A stretch of DNA of 64,000 bases, taken from NCBI RefSeq assembly GCF_014646755.1, contig NZ_BMNW01000012.1, forward strand, positions 1-64,000. The letters run 5' to 3'. Below are positions 17,907-25,737 of this stretch, piece after piece. This stretch comes from Pseudomonas asuensis. Its GTDB lineage: Bacteria; Pseudomonadota; Gammaproteobacteria; Pseudomonadales; Pseudomonadaceae. Both the position numbers and the translations under genes were made by a program. Each line of letters begins with the position of its first letter. The stretch's first letter is position 1. The notes under the pieces are model-generated. The model was not told the origin of the DNA and made no database searches. It saw only the letters and a list, made by a program, of their open reading frames with translations.

Positions 17907-18719
17907 TTAAGGGTTATATTGCCCTGTGCAGGCTTTGAACAAAACCTGAAGCACGGAGAGATTACCTCTCACGCTGCTGATTTTGGTAGGCACTTCCCCT
18001 TTAGGGTAGCGGCGAATGGTTGGTAGCTCTATACATCGATAGCCCAGCTTAGGGGCACGATAGGAAAGATAAGCCAACAATTCATAGGTCATGAACACAT
18101 CGCGAAAGGGTGCCACCCGCGGGTCTAGCAACATTTTACGGCTATAGGCCCGAAAACCCTGGGTAGTGTCTGTCCAGTGAAACCCCGATGCCATACTGAG
18201 CATAGGCGCATGAATAAAGCGAATAGCGAAATCACGGGACTTCGGGGTGTTTTCAGCAACTCCACCCTGTAGAAAGCGCGAGGCCTGCACGAAATCCGCC
18301 CCCTCTTCCAACGCGGTAATAAACCGTGGAATGGCCTCAGGGTCATCCTTGTCGTTCCCATCAATTGTTACAATGCCTTCGTAGCCTTGCTCTAACGCAA
18401 AAGCATAAGCACAGCGCAGCTGTGCGCTTAGCTTGCCGGGCCCCTTTTTCAGAAGAAGCCCCCTAACGCCTTTGGACTTGAGCCGTTCCAATTCCAGCGA
18501 GCCATCAGTGCTACCGCCATCGATAATGATCACATCTGACGCCTGATCAACGTTCAGATCTTTCATTCGAGTCAGCAAACTGACGATTCGGCTTCCTTCA
18601 TTGATAACAGGAATAATGATGCATGTGGCGTGCTGCTTGCCTAACCACATCGTCTTTTCATACGCCGGAACTTGCCAGGACGTGCGTATATGTTCGGAGA
18701 TATCTGCTGTCATAGTCAT
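17907..18719 (-). CDS. GT2 glycosyltransferase (polyprenyl-phosphate sugar transferase type)
   Basis: The GT-A fold glycosyltransferase motifs are clear: IIIPVINEGSRI (about residues 34-45), IIIDGGSTDGSLE (64-76), the metal-binding segment TIDGNDKDDPEAI (118-130) and the acceptor-site block TTQGFRAYSRK. No membrane helix is evident, so it resembles soluble DPM1/GtrB-like enzymes that load a sugar on undecaprenyl phosphate. It is the last gene of the cluster and directly follows the small flippase-like gene, an order seen in GtrA/GtrB and ArnC/ArnE-F systems. The sugar donor and exact acceptor are unknown. Confidence 0.85.
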   Translation of the reverse strand: MTMTADISEHIRTSWQVPAYEKTMWLGKQHATCIIIPVINEGSRIVSLLTRMKDLNVDQASDVIIIDGGSTDGSLELERLKSKGVRGLLLKKGPGKLSAQLRCAYAFALEQGYEGIVTIDGNDKDDPEAIPRFITALEEGADFVQASRFLQGGVAENTPKSRDFAIRFIHAPMLSMASGFHWTDTTQGFRAYSRKMLLDPRVAPFRDVFMTYELLAYLSYRAPKLGYRCIELPTIRRYPKGEVPTKISSVRGNLSVLQVLFKACTGQYNP

Positions 18720-18726
18720 TTCTACG

Positions 18727-19086
18727 TTATGAGCTTACACGGGCCGTAATCAACGCAACGCCGGCGATTACCATGATGATCCCGGTAATGGTCGTCCATG
18801 GGAAAGGTTCTTTGAATATTGCGGCCGACATGATTGCTACGGTTGCAATCGCACCAGCAGTCAAAACGGGATGCGCCACATTGAGGGGCAGTCGCGCAAG
18901 CGCGGCGGCATACAGCAGAAATGCCAGCCCATACAGAAACAGACCAAGCCAAAACGGCCAGTTGCTCAGGGCCCCCATAGGATCCGAAAGGCTGGGAAAC
19001 TTTCTTGGGGGCATCATGGCCATTTTCACAAGGACACTGGCAGATGCGTTAGATAGGATGCCTAGAATGAGGATCATCCACTTCAT
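18727..19086 (-). CDS. Small four-helix DMT/SMR-type membrane protein, probable lipid-linked sugar flippase subunit
   Basis: The 119-residue protein has four hydrophobic helices (about residues 2-20, 40-62, 68-90 and 97-116) of the drug/metabolite transporter superfamily, close in size to ArnE/ArnF and EmrE. The start MKWMILILGILSNASASVLVKMA and the central PLNVAHPVLTAGAIATVAIMSA fit this group. Because it lies between sugar-modifying enzymes and a GT2 gene, a role in flipping undecaprenyl-linked sugar is more likely than drug efflux. It overlaps the upstream isomerase gene by four bases (ATGA). Confidence 0.8.
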   Translation of the reverse strand: MKWMILILGILSNASASVLVKMAMMPPRKFPSLSDPMGALSNWPFWLGLFLYGLAFLLYAAALARLPLNVAHPVLTAGAIATVAIMSAAIFKEPFPWTTITGIIMVIAGVALITARVSS

Positions 19087-19922
19087 ACGGTTACCTCTGC
19101 CTGTACGCCGTCGCGATAGACGCGTGTAGCCAATCCCAGTGCTCGCTCTATAGAAGCCATATTGGGTTCTTCCTTGGCAGACAGCATTTCAATCGTCACA
19201 ACGTGGTTAGGCAGGTGTTTCATTAAAGCCTGAGCGACCTGCTCATGCTTAGAGCCCCCATCGCCCAGCGTAATCAAATTGGGCTCGCTGGCATGTACAT
19301 GACCAATGAAAGAGGCAAAGCGCGTGACAACTTCCTCTGGACTCTCATCATTGATCGCCAGAGCACCGGTATCCAATTGCATCCGGATAGAGTCGTGGTC
19401 AACCGCCTCTACTACTCGGGCAGTCTCCACACTGTTAATCATGAAGTTGGCCCCATAACAGGTCGGATTTGGCTCCAGGCAGATCAAAACACCATGACGA
19501 GCAGCAACATCACCCAAACGACGGAAGAATGGAACAGCGATGCTATCGACCAGATTATCAGCAATTGCCGAACGATCGCGATTTTTGGGGGAACCAAACA
19601 CTAAACGTGTAGAGCCCAGACCCGCCGCAATACGGCAGACAGCGTCTAAGTGATCCAGCATGGCCTGCTGCGACTCGGCAGAACCAAAAACGTTTAATCC
19701 AGTGGTTCCAAACAATAAAGACTGCATACCCGTCAGCGAAATACCGCGCGAGTTCCACCATTGTTTAACCGCTTGGATCTCTGCATAGGTAGCAGCTTTA
19801 GGCTGAGGAAAATATTTACCTGGAGCTATATCGATAGCATCTACCCCATAACGAGAAAGCAGCTGAGCGACCTCCTCATCACTTGAAATGTCCCAGGCAA
19901 TATTGGAAATAGCGACTCGCAT
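19083..19922 (-). CDS. Sugar phosphate isomerase/epimerase-like TIM-barrel protein
   Basis: This is an AP-endonuclease-2 / xylose-isomerase-like TIM barrel of 279 residues. Candidate metal ligands lie in the usual strand ends: CLEPNP (Glu near 149), QLDTGAL (Asp near 183), GHVHASEP (His near 210) and VTIEM (Glu near 245). Such proteins isomerise or epimerise sugars or act on related keto-acids; the substrate is not readable. Its start overlaps the upstream stop by one base (TGATG). Confidence 0.8.
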   Translation of the reverse strand: MRVAISNIAWDISSDEEVAQLLSRYGVDAIDIAPGKYFPQPKAATYAEIQAVKQWWNSRGISLTGMQSLLFGTTGLNVFGSAESQQAMLDHLDAVCRIAAGLGSTRLVFGSPKNRDRSAIADNLVDSIAVPFFRRLGDVAARHGVLICLEPNPTCYGANFMINSVETARVVEAVDHDSIRMQLDTGALAINDESPEEVVTRFASFIGHVHASEPNLITLGDGGSKHEQVAQALMKHLPNHVVTIEMLSAKEEPNMASIERALGLATRVYRDGVQAEVTV

Positions 19923-20719
19923 CAGTGAGCCTCCGAGTCAGTCTTCGCTTTCAACGGCTCGGACTGCGCGTATGCTCTTACTGCTTGAAGTGTTTCGCGC
20001 TTGCTATATTGATAACCAACTCGGCCACCAAACTCTTCGGCATAAAGAGATTGGAAGTCATACGAGGCAGGAGAATTGCCTAACTCGTTGGTGAATTCAA
20101 ACCCAAAGCCCTGCTGTGCAATATCAGCGACGCTAACAGGTTCTGATGTGAAATGAACGAGTTTGAGGTTTGCCTTCAGCGCCGTCTGGATGTCGTACCA
20201 GAGATTTACCATTGGATAAAACTGGAACACTCCGCGGCTATCGATAACAGAGAGATTATTGTCATTCAAGAAGTCGAAAATGACATTCTTGCGCAACCCT
20301 GGGCCAACTAGGCCGGGTAACCGGACGATCAGATAATTAGGAAAATAGCTTTCAACAAACTTCTCAAGACGTCGGCGATTAAGACCGTAAGCATGCAGGC
20401 CCTCCTCGACAACAGGCGTCTCCTCATTTACGCCAACCGGTGAGCCAAACACATCAACTGTACTAATGAGAACGAACGTCTCGCACTTAACTTGTTTAAG
20501 ATGCTCGATTAGACCATCGATCTTTTCTCGATCAGCATCAGGATCTTTATTGGCAATCCACTTCTGCGCAGGCGCGCCTGCGCATACAAGCGTGCGATAA
20601 GGCTTCTCGCCTACTTCAGAGATATTGGTCGAGCGAAACTGGCCCTCAAAGTCTTTTTGCTTAAGCAATGTCGAACCGACAAAGCCGCTATATCCTATAA
20701 GTGCGTCTGGCAAACTCAT
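19922..20719 (-). CDS. NAD-dependent epimerase/dehydratase-like Rossmann protein
   Basis: An extended-SDR-like protein of 265 residues. The nucleotide loop is GYSGFVGS (about residues 9-16), followed by VLISTVDVFG (about 100-109) and YGLNRRRLEKFV. The catalytic tyrosine position has Arg where the usual YxxxK lysine would be (YGLNR), so dehydrogenase chemistry may be altered or lost. It probably remodels a nucleotide sugar for the neighbouring transferases. It starts 5 bases after the large membrane protein gene. Confidence 0.75.
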   Translation of the reverse strand: MSLPDALIGYSGFVGSTLLKQKDFEGQFRSTNISEVGEKPYRTLVCAGAPAQKWIANKDPDADREKIDGLIEHLKQVKCETFVLISTVDVFGSPVGVNEETPVVEEGLHAYGLNRRRLEKFVESYFPNYLIVRLPGLVGPGLRKNVIFDFLNDNNLSVIDSRGVFQFYPMVNLWYDIQTALKANLKLVHFTSEPVSVADIAQQGFGFEFTNELGNSPASYDFQSLYAEEFGGRVGYQYSKRETLQAVRAYAQSEPLKAKTDSEAH

Positions 20720-20724
20720 TCCTA

Positions 20725-22374
20725 TTACCCCTGAGTATTTTTAAAACGAAGACAATATTCCGACTCGCACTTCTCGTACGGATACTTTTCATCCAGGTAC
20801 TTTTTGAGTTCAGGAAATTTGTCGTGCATTGATATGTCGTTGATGTTGAACGACCAGAACGTTGTGGAGTAGACGACAACAGAGGGGTCCGACTTTTTCA
20901 GATCCGAAATCATGTCCTGCTCGTACACACGCGTGGCATACACCGGATAGATGTATTTGGTGCATGCAGGCAGTCCAGTAACGCCATTGATGATTCCATT
21001 ATTGGAAAGATCAAACACACACTGTGATCCCGACTCCTTGATCTGACTGGCCGCCCAACGCGCGCCCTCAGAAACCAGAAGGTCGTTCTGCGGTGGTGAG
21101 GCCATATGGGGTAGCCACTTGTAGCCGTTTGCAAGAACATTGGGGACAGGCGATTTATAAAGTGTAAAGGCAGCGAGCAATCCAGAAAGAGCGATCAGCG
21201 CCATATACCCCAGGGGCTTACGGTTATTGCCGATCAGCACTAATCCAAGCAAGACGGCAAAAAAGGGCATTGGGTTTTTACCAATCAGCCCCAGAAGCAG
21301 CATGGCTCCGACAACTATCATGGCTACCGGCTTTTTCAGCAGGACAAATTCCTGCTTTCTACCTGCTTTGCGCAGTTGATCGTAAGAAAAAAGAAAGCTG
21401 AGTAACGGTGCCCACATTCCCATCGGCACATGAATAAAGTCTGCTCGATTAGTAGCGACTTTATATAAGACCAGCATTAAGACAGCTAACAGTCCAATAA
21501 CAGCAAAAGCAGGACTGAAGCGAAACGGCTTAGGCAATGCTTTGAATAATGCATAGTAAGCCAGTACCGTTGGAATGGTCAGCAACGCACTCTGAATGAT
21601 GAACCGCGGGCTGTGATAGGTCCATTGAGAAGACGTGCTGAGCAGAAAATCGAAATTACGTAGATAATCACTAAGAGAAAAGACTTCAGTCATCAAGGAC
21701 AATACAAGAAACGTCCCGATGAAGATAACCATGGCATATATGAAACGGCGATCATAGAAGCTCGCCAGAAACACTCCCAACCCTACTGCTCCAAAACCTG
21801 TAATACCCCGATCGTACGACCAGAACATGTTGAACGCTGCAGCAACGCCTAAGAGCGTCGCTCTGATAAAAAAATCAGAAGAGCGATTCGCACGTAAACA
21901 GAGCAGAAACAGGTAGATTGAAAGTAACAGGCACAGATCGCGGTAACCAACTAATTGGCTGGACACAACCGCGACCGCAATAAGTGTCAGTAGCTCATAT
22001 TTACCGCTCCGCTGCACGAACAGTGACGCTATTAGGTAGAACAGCAGTGCAGCGCCTAAATTGCATAACGCATAAGCGACTTGAGTATAAAGGAAATTAT
22101 TATTCAGCCCACTGAGATAGGTAGCGGCCCAAGCAGGTAAAAAGTCGAGCGCACCATGAATAGTAAAGGCATGCTCGCTAGCTTGGCCGTGCAGCATGCC
22201 AGGCAAAGTGGCAAAGAACTCACCCTGATGAAAGGGATCGACGATGGTTCCTGGGCCTAGAGTGAAAAAGCTAACAAAAGCAAAAGCGAATAAAGCGAAA
22301 AGCCCAAGCCAACGGACCGACCTAGCCGGAGCAGCATCCGCAAAATTTGTCGCATCAGTGGATGGGTTCGGCAT
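20725..22374 (-). CDS. Polytopic membrane protein, possible GT-C-type glycosyltransferase
   Basis: The 549-residue protein has about 11-12 hydrophobic segments over residues 20-425 and a C-terminal soluble domain of about 120 residues that would lie in the periplasm. An acidic/His loop after the first helix (GTIVDPFHQGEF) resembles the first periplasmic loop of GT-C enzymes, where acidic residues coordinate the lipid-linked donor; this is inference. In size and position it resembles GtrC-like transferases that move a sugar from undecaprenyl phosphate to a surface glycan. Its start overlaps the upstream oxidoreductase by 20 bases. Confidence 0.65.
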   Translation of the reverse strand: MPNPSTDATNFADAAPARSVRWLGLFALFAFAFVSFFTLGPGTIVDPFHQGEFFATLPGMLHGQASEHAFTIHGALDFLPAWAATYLSGLNNNFLYTQVAYALCNLGAALLFYLIASLFVQRSGKYELLTLIAVAVVSSQLVGYRDLCLLLSIYLFLLCLRANRSSDFFIRATLLGVAAAFNMFWSYDRGITGFGAVGLGVFLASFYDRRFIYAMVIFIGTFLVLSLMTEVFSLSDYLRNFDFLLSTSSQWTYHSPRFIIQSALLTIPTVLAYYALFKALPKPFRFSPAFAVIGLLAVLMLVLYKVATNRADFIHVPMGMWAPLLSFLFSYDQLRKAGRKQEFVLLKKPVAMIVVGAMLLLGLIGKNPMPFFAVLLGLVLIGNNRKPLGYMALIALSGLLAAFTLYKSPVPNVLANGYKWLPHMASPPQNDLLVSEGARWAASQIKESGSQCVFDLSNNGIINGVTGLPACTKYIYPVYATRVYEQDMISDLKKSDPSVVVYSTTFWSFNINDISMHDKFPELKKYLDEKYPYEKCESEYCLRFKNTQG

Positions 22375-23461
22375 CTAGCTTCTCCAGAACATCAAAAATG
22401 TTATCGATCTTTCCACCTAGAACCGAGTAACAATTTGGCAGTTGGGCATGTTGTTCAAAAAGAATGGGCCGACCATCATCGCCTTCATTTTTAACAAGAA
22501 TGGTTTTTACTTCGAAAAGCGAGTCCCGATATTGAACATTGGCAACGGGTGCCATGTAGCGCGCTACATCCCGAATCATGCGATCAACTCGCGTGTCACG
22601 ATGATAATGCTCAAGTCGGTGATAAGGGTCGACGTCTGGTGCATCATTCCATTGCATATGAGGGGTATATCGCACGTGGGAGAGCGTGTGCAGCCCTCTC
22701 GCTGGAAACGGCATCATGGAGAAGAAGGGCCCGTCCATCACTGTAACGCCCAGCCCTTTAAGGGCATCCGGCATCTCAACCAGGGCCATTTCTGTCAGCT
22801 CATGCTTTAACTTAGTCTGAGTACCTGGAAAATCCCCAGTAAACTGATTCAAACCACTGTATGTGCAGTTAAAAATAAACCGCGTGGAACGCTCAATTGA
22901 TTTTCCGTCCTGCTCATAAGTCACCGAAAGCGACTCATTGCCCTGACGGTGAATAGATTTCACTCTGGTATTAAGTAAGATCTCTACCCCAATTTCGTCG
23001 AGTTCGCGCCTTGCCTCTCCTGCCAGCTCTCTAGAATTAAATGCGTACTCTTCCGTCAGGTACACAGCCTCGATAAGCCGTGGTTCAAAAAGCTTTTCCA
23101 CTGAAGCAGGGACAGGTTCAAGCTTTGCACCAATTTCATGGCAAAACCGCTCAAACTGCTTAGCTGTAACTTTGGAGTTATTTCGAGCTATGGCGTAAAG
23201 CTTTGTAAAGTTCGTGACTACTGCGTCAGGATAATCTTTTATAAAGCGAGGCAAGTTAACTCGGCTTCTGAAGGCCGTCGTAAAACTACGCGGATAGTGA
23301 TAGCCGTTATGCACACGGGCCTGATTATTATAAGACGCACGATTGAGTAAAGCAGCCTCCCGCTCAATCAGTGTCACTGCCTTGAAGCCCCGCATCTTCA
23401 TCAAATACAAGGCAATCATGGATCCGTAAAAGCCGCCACCAATAACAATAGCATCCTGCAT
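22355..23461 (-). CDS. FAD-dependent oxidoreductase (DAO family)
   Basis: The N-terminal dinucleotide loop (AIVIGGGFYGSMIALYL, GxGxxG at about residues 8-13) and the ERE...LNRASYNNQARVHNGYHYPRS segment mark a DAO-fold flavoenzyme. IFNCTYSGLNQ near the middle and YSVLGGKIDNIFDV at the C-terminus complete the fold. No signal peptide or membrane helix is seen, so it acts in the cytoplasm. In this setting it may oxidise a sugar or amino-sugar intermediate; the substrate is unknown. Confidence 0.8.
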   Translation of the reverse strand: MQDAIVIGGGFYGSMIALYLMKMRGFKAVTLIEREAALLNRASYNNQARVHNGYHYPRSFTTAFRSRVNLPRFIKDYPDAVVTNFTKLYAIARNNSKVTAKQFERFCHEIGAKLEPVPASVEKLFEPRLIEAVYLTEEYAFNSRELAGEARRELDEIGVEILLNTRVKSIHRQGNESLSVTYEQDGKSIERSTRFIFNCTYSGLNQFTGDFPGTQTKLKHELTEMALVEMPDALKGLGVTVMDGPFFSMMPFPARGLHTLSHVRYTPHMQWNDAPDVDPYHRLEHYHRDTRVDRMIRDVARYMAPVANVQYRDSLFEVKTILVKNEGDDGRPILFEQHAQLPNCYSVLGGKIDNIFDVLEKLDAEPIH

Positions 23462-23471
23462 GACGTATGCC

Positions 23472-24497
23472 TTAAGCCATATTAGAGGTAGTAGCGGTCA
23501 CTGCGGACGACTGCTGATTACTGACGACTTCAATGTTGAGTTTTTCACGCCGCGTCATAATCGCGCTCGTGAATTCTTGAGCGACATGGTAAGCAGGCCC
23601 CTCATTTGTCCGGGTAGCCACTTGCAGGATGTATTCACCCAAGACCAACAGTACAAGGGATAGGAGGAAGAACATGCCCGACTGCTGCAGAGATAATGTT
23701 ACCCAGCCTGGCGCCACGTCAGACTTAAGCAGACCCACTGCAATAACATAGATAGAGTAGATAAGGTTAGCAGCGGCTCCAAACATACAAAGCATGTTAA
23801 CCAAGCGCATAGGCGCACGAGTTGTAGAAATCAGCAGCCGAATTCCACGCTCGATACTGTTTCCAAGACGCTTTCTTTGAGCAGCTTTAGGCGTGGAGCT
23901 ATAGGTTAGTTTGGTTTGCGCAAAACCTGCTGTCGCTGGCAAATGACGATAGGTCAAGGCAGGAACGGGGTGCTGCAGGATGAAATTGACCACACGTTTG
24001 CTCAGTAAACGATACTGAGGAGCATCGTTTGCAAGGTCGACGCCACCCATCCGCTTATACAGAGAATTAAAGCCAGAGAAGCAGGCCTTGTAGGCCACCG
24101 TACGCTTAGGCTTTTGGGCATTAGCCGCAAAAACGACGTCACTTCCCTCTGCTGCTTTTTCGAGCATCTCAGGCAAAAAGCCGATATCGTCCGTTAGCGG
24201 GTCAATAACAGCCACATAATCGCCCAGGGCATTCTCCAAACCAACCCAGCAGGCTGTGTCCGTGTCGACCTCTTTAGTTAGGGCATACACTTGTAGGTTT
24301 GGCAGCCCCTTTTCACTGGTCAACCCCTTCAGCATAGCCACGCTATCATCAGTAGAAGCATTATCGACAATGATCAGCTCGTAGTCACTCACCAGTGAAG
24401 CGATGATGCTCGCTGCATTAGTCAATGACTCTGCAAGCTCCCTAGACTGATTACGAACAACAAAAACGATTGATAACAGGACGGGATAATAAGACAT
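23472..24497 (-). CDS. GT2 glycosyltransferase with C-terminal membrane helices
   Basis: The first gene of the cluster. The GT-A motifs are LSIVFVVRNQS (about residues 8-18), LIIVDNASTDDS (41-52) and a DPLTDD metal segment (about 99-104). Two hydrophobic helices near residues 230-252 and 268-290 anchor it to the membrane, as in GtrB-type polyprenyl-phosphate glycosyltransferases. The domain order and a length of 341 fit that family. With the soluble GT2 at the other end, the cluster has two transferases of the lipid-carrier type. Confidence 0.85.
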   Translation of the reverse strand: MSYYPVLLSIVFVVRNQSRELAESLTNAASIIASLVSDYELIIVDNASTDDSVAMLKGLTSEKGLPNLQVYALTKEVDTDTACWVGLENALGDYVAVIDPLTDDIGFLPEMLEKAAEGSDVVFAANAQKPKRTVAYKACFSGFNSLYKRMGGVDLANDAPQYRLLSKRVVNFILQHPVPALTYRHLPATAGFAQTKLTYSSTPKAAQRKRLGNSIERGIRLLISTTRAPMRLVNMLCMFGAAANLIYSIYVIAVGLLKSDVAPGWVTLSLQQSGMFFLLSLVLLVLGEYILQVATRTNEGPAYHVAQEFTSAIMTRREKLNIEVVSNQQSSAVTATTSNMA

Positions 24498-25012
24498 TCA
24501 CGCTTCCTCTCAGAGAGCCCAAGTGGGTTGATCCATATTCAGCAAAGCTGTTTAGATAAACTTTAATATTGCGGCTTCATTAAGAATGGGCGCGACATAA
24601 CGAACAAACCATCACAAGTCAACTAAATTGACTACGTGAGTAAAACAAGTTCATTGTTGGGCTCTGCTTGTTCGAATCTTTATCGAGGCCAACACGCTCA
24701 GCCCAATGAGCACCGGAATAAGATAGCTTATAATTAAGGAATAGTGATAACCCCTTAACGCTAGCGCCAGCGATAGATTCCCACTCCTACCGAAGGTTCC
24801 CCGCCGACCTGCCAACCTCATCACATATTTATATATCAGTCATAGGATGAGTAACTATTAATATCACTTTACTATAGAAGCCATATTATTGGTTGACATA
24901 AAAATGAAAGGATAAAGCGTCACGTATAAATAATATAAAAGACCATAAAGTCTAATTTATGCGCTGATTAGGAACACGAAGACTAGATACGAGTAAGATA
25001 CAGCAGATTTGA
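24498..25012. other. AT-rich intergenic stretch upstream of the glycan cluster
   Basis: About 515 bases with no convincing ORF on either strand. It is visibly richer in A and T than its surroundings, most strongly from 24830 to 24960. It presumably holds the promoter and leader of the glycan operon. An ops-like element lies at 24757-24768 on the minus strand. No transposase remnant was seen. Confidence 0.6.
24757..24768 (-). promoter_or_regulatory. Possible ops-like element in the glycan operon leader
   Basis: The minus strand reads GGCGCTAGCGTT, one base different from the RfaH ops core GGCGGTAGCGT. It lies about 260 bases before the first glycan gene, in the expected orientation. The mismatch is at an inner position, so recruitment of an RfaH-type factor is uncertain. 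Confidence 0.25.
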
Positions 25013-25089
25013 TGGCGTCCCAGGCGAGGTTCGAACTCACAACCTTCCCCTTAGGAGGGGGATGCTCTATCCAATTGAGCTACTGGGAC
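25013..25089 (-). tRNA. tRNA-Arg (anticodon CCT)
   Basis: A full cloverleaf can be folded: acceptor GTCCCAG / CTGGGAC with discriminator G and encoded CCA; D arm GCTC / GAGC; anticodon stem TCCCC / GGGGA around loop CTCCTAA; T arm GTGAG-TTCGAAC-CTCGC with one T-G pair. The anticodon is CCT. tRNA-Arg genes are common integration sites, and the glycan cluster lies on its 3' side. Confidence 0.96.
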
Positions 25090-25360
25090 CAAGTGATTTG
25101 CACTGGAGCAGAATGTTAACGATAAGAAAGCTCTTTGTCATGCGTTATGTAAAACCTGCCCTCTAAACACCGACATTCCCAAAAATCATTGCTAAGCTTC
25201 TCATAAGCACTGATTTTTTAGGTAAGCGACTTTGCTTTTTTTGAAAATTGTCACTAAATTGACGCCAATAAGATCACGCCATGAAGGTGTTGAAATCAAA
25301 TAACAAATATTGTCCCAAGCTTTATGAAAGCCTTGTTGGCATCGTCCTTGACCACTTTAG
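25090..25360. other. Intergenic region between tRNA-Arg and amrZ
   Basis: About 270 bases without a gene. It must carry the tRNA-Arg promoter on the minus strand and the amrZ promoter on the plus strand. AmrZ autoregulates in P. aeruginosa; TTGGCATCGTCC (25336-25347) vaguely recalls an AmrZ site, but I cannot call it. Confidence 0.4.
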
Positions 25361-25690
25361 ATGAATGTACTCATGACTCAGGCAATTAGATCGTACTCCA
25401 GTCGCACAGCTGACAAATTCGTCGTCCGCCTTCCTGAAGGAATGCGTGAGCGTATCGCCGAAGTTGCACGCAATCATCATCGCAGCATGAACTCTGAAAT
25501 CATTGCTCGACTGGAGCAAAGCCTTATTCAAGAGGGAGCTATTGATACGGACCCCAGCATGCGCCTTGATAGTCCGGAGCTCAGTGCTCACGAGCGTGAA
25601 CTACTGCAGCGCTTCAGGCAACTCTCTGGGCGTCAGCAGAACGCCCTGCTTTCTCTTATTGCCAATGATGTCGAGTCATCACAGGAATAA
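25361..25690 (+). CDS. amrZ: Ribbon-helix-helix regulator AmrZ (AlgZ)
   Basis: AmrZ is a ribbon-helix-helix DNA-binding protein that in P. aeruginosa represses flagellar and Psl genes and activates alginate and twitching genes. The core [43 protein letters not shown] (about residues 13-55) is nearly identical to AmrZ. The C-terminal [32 protein letters not shown] is its tetramerisation part. At 109 residues the first ATG fits the family length; an ATG four codons later is possible. No good Shine-Dalgarno sequence precedes either. Confidence 0.94.
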   Translation: MNVLMTQAIRSYSSRTADKFVVRLPEGMRERIAEVARNHHRSMNSEIIARLEQSLIQEGAIDTDPSMRLDSPELSAHERELLQRFRQLSGRQQNALLSLIANDVESSQE

Positions 25691-25698
25691 AAATCTTG

Positions 25699-25731
25699 GT
25701 GGCGGATCAGGCACATGCCCTGATCCGCCAC
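25699..25731 (-). terminator. Shared hairpin between amrZ and mgtE
   Basis: A perfect 13-bp stem (gtggcggatcagg / cctgatccgccac) with a seven-base loop. The minus strand continues into TTTTTATT, so it acts best as the mgtE terminator, but it also ends the convergent amrZ transcript. Confidence 0.8.
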
Positions 25732-25737
25732 TCACAG

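Noticed and set aside
18727-19086. Small multidrug efflux pump reading of the four-helix protein
   Set aside because: Size and fold fit SMR, but the setting inside a glycosyltransferase operon and lack of a partner SMR gene make an ArnE/F-like flippase role more likely.
24498-25360. Integrase, insertion sequence or attachment repeat around tRNA-Arg
   Set aside because: No transposase or integrase fragment and no duplicate of the tRNA 3' end could be found by reading.
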